The notes below the pieces were generated by a model. It searched no databases. It worked only from the letters and a program-made list of their open reading frames with translations, and had not been told where the DNA came from. 7,961 nucleotides of DNA from Burkholderiales bacterium (GTDB lineage Bacteria; Pseudomonadota; Gammaproteobacteria; Burkholderiales; Burkholderiaceae_F): assembly GCA_021205255.1 (NCBI GenBank), contig JAJPXW010000353.1, forward strand, positions 1 through 7,961, in the 5' to 3' direction. A program made the translations under genes and the position numbers. Every line of letters begins with the position of its first letter. The first letter of the stretch is position 1. Shown in pieces: positions 1 to 6,221 of this stretch.

Positions 1-16
1 TGATGTGTATTATTGA

Positions 17-400
17 CAGGGGCCCCAGATAATAAGTTATCCTCGAATAAACGTCTCTAAGGACGTGACTCTTTCCAGTTCCGCTTTAATGCGCTCTGGC
101 ATGGTAACCAGCGATGAACCTGGAATCTATCGTCCTGGCAAATGGGGGATTCGCATAGAAAATCTTCTTGCCACAGTTTCCAAAGCTAGTTCGGAATTTG
201 GAGAATTTCTGGGTTTTGAGGCTCTTACGCTTTGCCCAATTGAATTGAAAGCCGTATTAATAAAAGAGTTAATGGCCGATGAAATCCAATGGCTAAACGC
301 CTACCATCAAATGGTTTACGAGAGGCTTAGCCCTTATTTGGAAAAAGACCAAAGCACTTTAGCTTGGTTAAAGAAAAACACAGCTCCTATCGAAACTTAA
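17..400 (+). pseudogene. Xaa-Pro aminopeptidase (M24B, long form), C-terminal remnant
   Basis: This reading frame encodes the tail of a long-form aminopeptidase P, a cytosolic metallopeptidase that removes the N-terminal residue before a proline. Visible motifs, in order, are GPQIISYP, GMVTSDEPGIYRPGKWGIRIEN (positions about 110-162), which carries two of the expected metal-binding glutamates (DEPG and RIEN), then a C-terminal domain of the Peptidase_M24_C type with FGEFLGFEALTLCPI and EIQWLNAYHQMVYERLSPYL. It ends at TAA 398-400. The frame is open only from 17, because TGA occupies 14-16. The family normally has ...VHEGPQ here, but the residue pair before GPQ is stop-Gln, so the metal-binding His motif is absent in every frame of the first 16 bases. 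A GTG at 65 could be called as a start (111 codons), but homology extends upstream of it and no ribosome site is evident. The fragment lacks most of the catalytic domain and should be inactive. A sequencing frameshift in the G/C run at 19-26 is the alternative. Confidence 0.72.
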
Positions 401-469
401 AGTTAAGAGAACTTTCGTCTTCTTCCTCTGATATTTCACTAATAGAGAAAAGAGACATCCACTTCGTTA

Positions 470-526
470 AGCCATTGCTGTTGGCTCGATTTTAGGCAAG
501 TCCAAAATCGAACAGCAATGGCTTTT
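470..526 (+). terminator. Long interrupted hairpin with short T tail
   Basis: A 13-bp arm, AGCCATTGCTGTT (470-482), is perfectly complementary to 511-523. Inside it, TCGATTTT (486-493) pairs with 504-511, leaving a small GGC bulge and a 10-nt loop at 494-503. TTTT follows at 523-526. It lies 70 bp after the aminopeptidase stop and is best read as a factor-independent terminator for that unit. The T tract is short and the stem is longer than a usual terminator, so a structured RNA or a recombination remnant is also possible. Confidence 0.55.
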
Positions 527-563
527 GTATCCTTACTCTCCAAATCAATGCGGAAAATCTTCG

Positions 564-600
564 GCTTTTGAAAAGCTATTTTTTCTTTTGTTGAACAAAA
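564..600 (+). promoter_or_regulatory. Two tandem short palindromes before the YeiH-type gene
   Basis: GCTTTT-G-AAAAGC (564-576) is followed by a T-rich run (TATTTTTTCTTTT, 577-589), and then by TTTTGTT-G-AACAAAA (586-600). Both are perfect about a single central G. The centres (570 and 593) are 23 bp apart, about two helical turns. The first could act as a weak terminator because of its T tract. The pair could also be a two-site operator just upstream of the transporter start at 619. No regulator gene is in the window, so the role is inferred. Confidence 0.3.
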
Positions 601-618
601 ACTAGCTTCGGTGGACAT

Positions 619-1626
619 ATGCACAACTGGCAAATATGGTGTAAAGCAGTTTGGCGTGGCACGTTAATGGCCATCATTATCGGTGCGGCTTCTATGTTCA
701 TTTCGGAAAAATATGGCGGTCCAGCTGTACTTTTCGCTTTGCTTTTTGGTATGGCTTTCCATTTCCTTTCCGAAGACAAGCGAACGCTTGGCGGAATTCA
801 GTTTTGTTCAACAACTGTATTAAGAATAGGTGTGGCTCTTTTAGGCGCACGCATTACCGCTGATCAACTCAGTCTGCTCTCTCCTGGAGTGCTTTTAATT
901 ATCGTGGGAGGAGTTTTTGCCACGGTTCTCTTTGGCTTTCTCATTAATAAGTACTTCAAGTCTCCAGTTGCCGAAGCCACTTTAGCAGCTGCCTCTACGG
1001 CTATCTGTGGCGCATCAGCCGCTATTGCATTAGCGGCGACTATGAATAGGAAGCAATTGCGAGAGCAAGCTCTGTTAGCAATCGTAGTGACAGTCACAGC
1101 GCTTTCAACTGTCGCCATGATTATTTATCCAAGCCTTTGCGGGATATTTGGCTTTGATCAGAATTCTAGCGGCCTATTCCTAGGCGGCACAATTCACGAC
1201 GTGGCTCAAGTGGTTGGCGCCGGTGCCATGATAGGTCCGGATGCGCTGCAAATCGCAAGCATGACAAAGATGCTCAGAGTTGCAATGCTCATTCCAATGC
1301 TTATTCTTTTCATGTTCACATTTGCTTCGAAGAAGCATCGCGAAGAGGAAGAAAAAGCCAAGCCCTGGTATAAGAACATCCCTACCTTTCTTGTGGCCTT
1401 CATAATTTTGGCTGCCCTCAACGCCACCGGCCTTATTCCGAGTTCGATTTCAGAAATCCTCGGCGAAATTTCCAGGCTCTTTATCTTGATTTCCATCGCT
1501 GCCTTAGGACTTAAAACTTCGCTTGGAAAACTAAAGGAAGTGGGTTGGACCTTAATTATTCTTATGACCTTAGACACTCTTTTCCTGCTTTTCTGGGTAG
1601 TTGGAGGTATTCTTCTCATTCAGTAA
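619..1626 (+). CDS. YeiH-type (UPF0324) putative sulfate exporter family membrane protein
   Basis: A complete 335-residue polytopic inner-membrane protein of the Cons_hypoth698 (PF03601) family, close in length to E. coli YeiH (about 350). Family annotation is 'putative sulfate exporter', and the substrate is not firmly established. Family motifs are clear: GGPAVLFALLFGMAFHF near residues 33-49, VALLGARIT near 72-80, CGASAA at 130-135 in a small-residue membrane segment, and GGTIHDVAQVVGAG starting at G189 with H193-D194. The rest is alternating hydrophobic segments, about ten, with a charged cytoplasmic loop (KKHREEEEKAKPW) near residues 238-250. The start ATG 619 follows GGTGG at 610-614 by four bases, and an in-frame TGA at 592-594 excludes longer versions. 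The gene stands alone, 218 bp after the aminopeptidase remnant and 315 bp before the efflux operon. A LysR-family activator often accompanies such genes, but none is here. The family call is firm; the transported substrate is not. Confidence 0.9.
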   Translation: MHNWQIWCKAVWRGTLMAIIIGAASMFISEKYGGPAVLFALLFGMAFHFLSEDKRTLGGIQFCSTTVLRIGVALLGARITADQLSLLSPGVLLIIVGGVFATVLFGFLINKYFKSPVAEATLAAASTAICGASAAIALAATMNRKQLREQALLAIVVTVTALSTVAMIIYPSLCGIFGFDQNSSGLFLGGTIHDVAQVVGAGAMIGPDALQIASMTKMLRVAMLIPMLILFMFTFASKKHREEEEKAKPWYKNIPTFLVAFIILAALNATGLIPSSISEILGEISRLFILISIAALGLKTSLGKLKEVGWTLIILMTLDTLFLLFWVVGGILLIQ

Positions 1627-1669
1627 ACCCGCTTCAACTCCTATATTTTATTTTTGTGGTCATTCGGTT

Positions 1670-1713
1670 TTTAGATGGATTGATTCGGTGCGATATTTTT
1701 AATCAAATCTAAA
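1670..1713. other. AT-rich imperfect inverted repeat in the 1627-1941 gap
   Basis: TTTAGAT (1670-1676) plus TTGATT (1680-1685) pair with AATCAA (1701-1706) and ATCTAAA (1707-1713), with a GGA bulge and a 15-nt loop. There is no clean T tract after it, so it is a poor terminator. It could be a binding site or a weak RNA structure. From here to about 1860 the gap holds no gene, RNA or repeat that I can recognise. Confidence 0.3.
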
Positions 1714-1864
1714 TCCGTACTAACCCCAACAAAAAATTGTCAGAATTACTACCTAGAAGTCTCCGCCTCTAAGACTATCTGTATCAATTTAAAGTTGCGC
1801 ATATCGTCATTTACCCTAGTCGTGTAACAAATGATTAAAAACGCATTGCCTTTTCGCTTTCTTA

Positions 1865-1880
1865 CCTTAAAGAATTAAGG
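1865..1880. promoter_or_regulatory. Inverted repeat upstream of efflux operon (candidate operator)
   Basis: CCTTAA (1865-1870) and TTAAGG (1875-1880) are perfect inverted arms around AGAA. The right arm overlaps the hexamer that would serve as the -35 of the weak promoter suggested by TATACT at 1900-1905. A regulator bound here would sit on the promoter. This is inference from symmetry and position only. Confidence 0.3.
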
Positions 1881-1899
1881 GGAGAAAAGACCTGACGTT

Positions 1900-1927
1900 T
1901 ATACTTTGTATTCTGATTTGCGCAAAT
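1900..1927 (+). promoter_or_regulatory. Possible -10 element and 12-bp palindromic operator of the efflux operon
   Basis: TATACT (1900-1905) resembles a -10 hexamer. TTAAGG (1875-1880) is the best -35 candidate, but at 19-bp spacing it is weak. Just downstream, ATTTGCGCAAAT (1916-1927) is a perfect 12-bp palindrome ending 14 bases before the adaptor start. If transcription starts near 1912, the palindrome covers about +4 to +15, a typical repressor position. RND pump operons are commonly repressed by TetR, MarR or LysR proteins, but no regulator is encoded in this window. Confidence 0.35.
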
Positions 1928-1941
1928 AAGTTAACAAGAAT

Positions 1942-3051
1942 ATGGATAGCATTAAAAAACTAGGCCTGATCATTGCAATTGCCTTAAGTTTTGGATTTCT
2001 GTCCGGTTGCGAACAAAAGCAAGAAACTGCAGTTCGTGACTATTCCATTCCTGTCCATACACTCACCGTGCATCCAACAACCGAACCATATTGGATTGAT
2101 GTATTTGGACAAACTGAAGGAAATAAGGCCGTATTAATTCACCCACAAGTTACAGGTCCAGTTCTTCAACGTAATTACGAAGAAGGGACTCACGTAAAGA
2201 AAGGCGATGTGCTGTTTACCATCGATCCGGCTCCTTTTGCCGCTGCCTATCAAAGCGCCCAAGCTGCTACGCTACAAGCGGAAGTCGCTCTGGAAAAAGC
2301 CGAGCGGGAAGCTAAAAGATACGCTGACTTAAACAAGGCAAAAGCCGTTAGCCAAAAGGAATATACGGATGCCATAACGGAACTTAAGACTTGTCAAGCC
2401 AACTTAGATGCCGCTCGTGCGCAGGAACAGGAAGCCAAGATTACGCTCGACTATACCCAGGTTCGATCTCCGGTGGATGGAATTGCTGGTCGTGCGCTTA
2501 TCAATCCTGGAACGTTAGTTACTGCTAATCAGACCCAACTAACTGACGTTACTCAGAAAAGGGATATGAAAGTCAGATTTTCATTAAGTGAAAACGATCT
2601 AGCTGGCTATAGAGTTACAGCGGACTCTCCAGTTGAACTTGTAGGCGAGAAATTCGACAAGCCAGTTAAAGCCAAGATAAATTTCACCGCAACTCAAATT
2701 GATCCCACTACTGGAACAAGATCTCTAAGTGCCACATTGGATGACACAAAAGGAGTCTTTCCAGGCCAGTTCGTTACGGTAAGGTTGACTTTGGGAAATC
2801 AGGACAACGTGTACCTTGTTCCGCAGACGGCCGTCCGGCAGCTACCTGACGGCACTTACTCTGTGTACGTCCTTAGAGATGGGAAAGCCAGAGCTACTCC
2901 CGTTAAGGTGGGGCAATGGCTCGACACCGACTGGATCATTACTGGTGGTCTGAAGGACGGAGACCAAGTAATCGTCACGAATATTCAAAGACTAAAAGAC
3001 AAAGCGCCAGTTACCGTCAATCAAGAAAAAGAAAACGCTGAGTCCGTCTGA
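1942..3051 (+). CDS. RND efflux periplasmic adaptor (membrane fusion) lipoprotein, AcrA/MexE type
   Basis: A 369-residue periplasmic adaptor that couples an RND pump to an outer-membrane channel. Residues 1-23 form a lipoprotein signal: Lys5-Lys6, a hydrophobic core, and lipobox L-S-G-C with the lipidated cysteine at C23. The residue after C23 is Glu, not Asp. A split biotinyl-lipoyl domain follows, with HPQVTGPVLQRNYEEGTHVKKGD on one side and DYTQVRSPVDGIAGR on the other. Between the halves is an Ala/Glu/Lys-rich alpha-helical hairpin of about residues 95-160. Its tip carries R126, L130 and S137 with the spacing of the R-L-S motif of AcrA, which contacts TolC. Beta-barrel and membrane-proximal domains complete it (TGTRSLSATL, PGQFVTVRLTLG, VPQTAVRQL). 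ATG 1942 is the only start after the in-frame stop at 1927-1929. Its Shine-Dalgarno is poor (AAG at 1936-1938). The pump gene starts 25 bp downstream, so the two are surely one operon. Confidence 0.95.
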   Translation: MDSIKKLGLIIAIALSFGFLSGCEQKQETAVRDYSIPVHTLTVHPTTEPYWIDVFGQTEGNKAVLIHPQVTGPVLQRNYEEGTHVKKGDVLFTIDPAPFAAAYQSAQAATLQAEVALEKAEREAKRYADLNKAKAVSQKEYTDAITELKTCQANLDAARAQEQEAKITLDYTQVRSPVDGIAGRALINPGTLVTANQTQLTDVTQKRDMKVRFSLSENDLAGYRVTADSPVELVGEKFDKPVKAKINFTATQIDPTTGTRSLSATLDDTKGVFPGQFVTVRLTLGNQDNVYLVPQTAVRQLPDGTYSVYVLRDGKARATPVKVGQWLDTDWIITGGLKDGDQVIVTNIQRLKDKAPVTVNQEKENAESV

Positions 3052-3060
3052 ACATAATCC

Positions 3061-3068
3061 AAGGCAGG
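3061..3068 (+). promoter_or_regulatory. Ribosome-binding site of the RND pump
   Basis: AAGGCAGG lies eight bases before ATG 3077, between the adaptor stop and the pump start. It supports independent initiation of the pump in the operon and confirms the chosen start. Confidence 0.6.
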
Positions 3069-3076
3069 TCTGAATT

Positions 3077-6000
3077 ATGCTTTCTCAATTTTGTATCCGG
3101 CGACCTATCTTTGCGTCGGTGATGTCAATCATTATTGTGATTGCAGGTTTATTAGCCGGAAATGTTTTACCAATTGGCCAATACCCTAACATTACGCCTC
3201 CTACGGTTGTTGTATCAACTACTTACGACGGCGCCGATGCGGAAACTTTATCCCGTACGGTAGCCGCTCCAATCGAGGACCAGCTCTCTGGAGTAGAGAA
3301 CCTTCTTTATTACGAATCCAGTCTGCGTTCCAATGGCATGGTTCGTATTGTGTGTACTTTTGAAGTCGGCACAAATCCAAATGATGCCATGCTCGAAATT
3401 AACAATCGTGTAAGAGCAGCTGAAAGAAGGCTTCCTGATGCAGTAAGGCAGGACGGTGTGGTAGCTAGAAAGAGAAACGAAAACACTCTTCTGCTTGCGC
3501 CTTTCTATTCCCCTACTAGAGAGCTGAACTCCGTTCAGCTGGCCGACTTCGTTAACCTTAACGTTGTAGATGACCTTAAACGTCTCCCAGGAGTCGGAGA
3601 CGTAGACGTGTATGGCAACTCCCAAAGCGCCATGCGAGTATGGTTAAATCCGAAGAAAATGGCGCAGCTTGGGCTAACTGCACTAGATGTCGAAGACGCT
3701 ATAAATCAGCAGAATATGCAGTACGCCACAGGTAAAGTTGGAATACCTCCTGTCAGTGGCGACCAGCAATTAAGTTACACCATCCGCTCCAAAGGCCAGC
3801 TGCTTGCGCCTGAAGAATTTGCCCAGATTATTCTTCGCTCCAATGGTGCAGATGGAACGGTCAGGATTGGCGATGTAGGGACAACCGAAGTTTCAAACCG
3901 TACTTTTGAGGCATTTAACCGCTTTAAAGACTTTGACAGCGTAACAGTTGCCGTTTATTTGCAGCCTGGAGCCAATGCCCTGAAGACGGCTGAAGAAGTT
4001 AAAGCTGCTCTCGAGACAATGTCAAAGGAGTTCCCCGATAACGTCGGCTACTCAATTACCGATGATAATTCAGTGTTTGTGGAAGCTGCTCTCGAAGAAG
4101 TTATACGGACTCTCATCGAAGCCATCATCCTTGTGTTGATAGTGATGTATGTGTTCCTGCAAAGCTGGCGTGCAACGATAGTGCCTATGCTCGCTGTTCC
4201 GGTCTCCCTTATAGGAACGCTAGCCGGCCTCTACATCCTAAATTTCAGTATTAACACACTTACTCTTTTTGCAATGACTCTTGCTATTGGTATCGTTGTC
4301 GACGATGCCATTGTGGTCATTGAAAACATAGAGCGCATAATGGCTACGGAGCACCTCGGTCCTTATGAAGCTAGCCAGAAAGCCATGAAAGAGGTAGGAA
4401 CGGCATTGATTTCCATTGTGCTAGTCCTGTCGACTGTTTTCACGCCGGTTGCTTTCCTTGGCGGAATAACTGGAGAACTCTATCGACAATTCGCTGTGAC
4501 TATTGGCATTTCCGTTGTGCTTTCCGGATTCGTGGCATTAACGCTGACTCCGGCTCTTTGTGCCATTCTCTTGAAGCATAACGACAAACCTCTAAAACCT
4601 TTTGTGCTTTTCAATAAAGGTTTCAACTCGTTTAGAAATTTCTTCGTTGGTGCTGTACGGATTAATCTTAAGTACCGTTGGTTTGCAGCAATAACCTTCA
4701 TTGCAGCCTGTGTTGGGTGCTGGCACTTCCTCGAAATAACACCTACTTCGTTTGTACCGCGTGAAGACCAGGGTGTACTGCGTGTATCGGTCCAATTACC
4801 TGCATCTGCATCGTTAGGGCGAACAGGCGACTACGTTGAAACGCTAAGCGAAAGTGTCAGGAAACTCGACGGAGTAGTTAGTACTACTTCCCTCGTGGCC
4901 AATGACACGGTTGGCAACGACACAAAATCCAATGCCGCTACTCTAGTAGTGCAGTTGGCTAATTGGAAGGATAGAGAAGAAAGTGCTGAACAAATACGGC
5001 ACCAGATCCAGTCGTTGCTCAACGAAAGCACAGTTGCCATGGGGCAGGCCCTTAATCCACCTCCTATTCAAGGTTTAGGTCAATCCGGCGGTCTGGACTT
5101 TTACTTGCAATCCAGGGATACTTCGGATGCACTAGTTGTGCAAGAGGTTGCTACCGAGTTCATTAATCAGTTGCTGCAATTACCGGCAGTGCAAACTGCA
5201 AGAACCATGCTTCAGGCCGATGCGCCTCAACTGTATGTCGATGTGGATACTGTAAAAGCGACGGCCATGGGAGTGCCAATAAGTGATATTTACAACACTC
5301 TTTCCTATTTCATGGGAGGCAAGTATGTAAATGACTTTACGCGAAACGGCAAGATTTACCGTGTGTACTTGCAAGCCGAGGCACCTTATCGCATGACTCC
5401 TCAGTCGCTAGGCGAACTATATGTTAGGTCGAGCTCGAACCAAATGATTCCACTTTCCACCCTCATTAAAGTTACGAGGGTTTCAGGACCGGAATCCCTA
5501 AAGAGAATTAATGGATTTATTGGGGCTCTCTTAAACATACAAGCCAATCAGGGCTACAGTACTGGCGACCTTATCAAAACTGTTGAGAATCTTGCGTATG
5601 AGACATTGCCAAGTGGCTTCCACTTGCAGTGGGTTGGTCAGGCTTACCAGGAAAAGCGTATCGGCAGCTCCTCTGCTCTTGCTTTTGCCTTTGGCATGAT
5701 CATTGTGTTCTTGATTCTAGCGGCGCAGTTTGACCGCTGGTCCTTGCCTCTAGCCGTGGTCATGGCAGTTCCTTATTCAGTGTTAGGAGCTTTAATCGCA
5801 ACCTATTTCCGAGGATTCAACAACGACATTTACTTCCAAATCGGTTTGCTAGTTTTAGTCGGCTTGGCCGCAAAGAATGCTATTCTTATCGTGGAATTTG
5901 CTTCCCAGTTAATGGAGGAGGGCAAAGGTGTCCTCGAAGCGGCTCTTGAAGCCTCTAGCTTGCGTCTGAGACCTATCGTCATGACATCCATGGCCTTCAT

Positions 6001-6169
6001 TCTTGGCGTGATACCACTAGCAACGGCAACTGGAGCAGGAGCGGCCGCTAGGCAATCAATGGGAACGGGTGTCCTTGGTGGAATGCTTGCGGCTACTTTC
6101 ATTTCAATATTTTTCATTCCTGTTTTCTTTACTTACTTCGTTTCCCGTAAGATAAAGAAACACAGATAA
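3077..6169 (+). CDS. HAE1-family RND multidrug efflux pump (AcrB/MexF-like inner-membrane subunit)
   Basis: A full-length (1030-residue) proton-driven efflux pump of the AcrB superfamily that takes substrates from the periplasm and inner membrane. The N-terminus, a charged cap (CIRRPIFASVMS) then TM1, is typical. It is followed by PIGQYPNITPPTVVVSTTYDGADAETLSRTVAAPIE, the porter-domain opening of HAE1 pumps. Two large periplasmic loops lie at about residues 35-335 and 560-870, each followed by membrane blocks. The proton-relay aspartates D409-D410 sit in GIVVDDAIVVIEN (TM4). The relay lysine K933 sits in GLAAKNAILIVEFA (TM10), and LRLRPIVMTS supplies the matching Arg. Repeated family motifs FVPREDQG, FLILAAQFDRWSLPLAVVMAVP and PVFFTYFV are intact, so it should be active. 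Oddity: the segment corresponding to the AcrB Phe/Gly switch loop reads polar and acidic (VANDTVGNDTKSN, about residues 610-622). No outer-membrane channel gene follows. Substrates cannot be read from sequence. Confidence 0.96.
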   Translation: MLSQFCIRRPIFASVMSIIIVIAGLLAGNVLPIGQYPNITPPTVVVSTTYDGADAETLSRTVAAPIEDQLSGVENLLYYESSLRSNGMVRIVCTFEVGTNPNDAMLEINNRVRAAERRLPDAVRQDGVVARKRNENTLLLAPFYSPTRELNSVQLADFVNLNVVDDLKRLPGVGDVDVYGNSQSAMRVWLNPKKMAQLGLTALDVEDAINQQNMQYATGKVGIPPVSGDQQLSYTIRSKGQLLAPEEFAQIILRSNGADGTVRIGDVGTTEVSNRTFEAFNRFKDFDSVTVAVYLQPGANALKTAEEVKAALETMSKEFPDNVGYSITDDNSVFVEAALEEVIRTLIEAIILVLIVMYVFLQSWRATIVPMLAVPVSLIGTLAGLYILNFSINTLTLFAMTLAIGIVVDDAIVVIENIERIMATEHLGPYEASQKAMKEVGTALISIVLVLSTVFTPVAFLGGITGELYRQFAVTIGISVVLSGFVALTLTPALCAILLKHNDKPLKPFVLFNKGFNSFRNFFVGAVRINLKYRWFAAITFIAACVGCWHFLEITPTSFVPREDQGVLRVSVQLPASASLGRTGDYVETLSESVRKLDGVVSTTSLVANDTVGNDTKSNAATLVVQLANWKDREESAEQIRHQIQSLLNESTVAMGQALNPPPIQGLGQSGGLDFYLQSRDTSDALVVQEVATEFINQLLQLPAVQTARTMLQADAPQLYVDVDTVKATAMGVPISDIYNTLSYFMGGKYVNDFTRNGKIYRVYLQAEAPYRMTPQSLGELYVRSSSNQMIPLSTLIKVTRVSGPESLKRINGFIGALLNIQANQGYSTGDLIKTVENLAYETLPSGFHLQWVGQAYQEKRIGSSSALAFAFGMIIVFLILAAQFDRWSLPLAVVMAVPYSVLGALIATYFRGFNNDIYFQIGLLVLVGLAAKNAILIVEFASQLMEEGKGVLEAALEASSLRLRPIVMTSMAFILGVIPLATATGAGAAARQSMGTGVLGGMLAATFISIFFIPVFFTYFVSRKIKKHR

Positions 6170-6178
6170 TCATTAATT

Positions 6179-6183
6179 GAGGT
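6179..6183 (+). promoter_or_regulatory. Displaced strong Shine-Dalgarno for the hydrolase
   Basis: GAGGT lies ten bases after the pump stop codon. No start codon occurs at normal distance; the nearest ATG in the right frame is 6222, 38 bases away. The intervening DNA contains the perfect palindrome at 6188-6213. Folding that hairpin would reduce the effective gap to about 12 bases. Confidence 0.4.
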
Positions 6184-6187
6184 AACC

Positions 6188-6213
6188 TAAAGGCTGGATT
6201 AATCCAGCCTTTA
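6188..6213 (+). terminator. Perfect 26-nt palindrome: terminator/attenuator after the RND pump
   Basis: TAAAGGCTGGA and its exact complement surround TTAA, giving an 11-bp hairpin with a tetraloop. The distal arm ends in CCTTTA, followed by TTGCAC, so the T tract is very short. It sits 18 bases after the pump stop and only eight bases before the hydrolase ATG. As a terminator it would cut transcription before the next gene; with such a weak tail partial read-through is likely. It may instead act in translation initiation of the hydrolase (see findings). Confidence 0.6.
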
Positions 6214-6221
6214 TTGCACTT

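Noticed and set aside
13..41. TTGACA at 13-18 as a -35 promoter element
   Set aside because: GATAAT at 28-33 is only 9 bp away and nothing like a -10 lies at 16-18 bp; the stretch falls inside the aminopeptidase remnant.
1206..1619. Minus-strand 137-codon ORF inside the YeiH-type gene
   Set aside because: Opposite-strand shadow of a clear family member; low-complexity composition, no recognisable domain and no ribosome site.
1831..1878. 15-codon ATG ORF upstream of the adaptor as a leader peptide
   Set aside because: No Shine-Dalgarno, no regulatory codon run, and it lies in AT-rich DNA where such short ORFs arise by chance.
1627..1941. Possible small RNA, riboswitch or tRNA in the long gap
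   Set aside because: No cloverleaf, no conserved riboswitch core and no terminator-ended structured stretch; only the imperfect hairpin and short palindromes listed.
3248..3625. Minus-strand 125-codon ORF inside the RND pump gene
   Set aside because: Shadow of the conserved pump coding sequence with no family features.
5830..6117. Minus-strand 95-codon ORF at the 3' end of the pump gene
   Set aside because: Antisense of conserved membrane segments; composition is that of a mirror frame.
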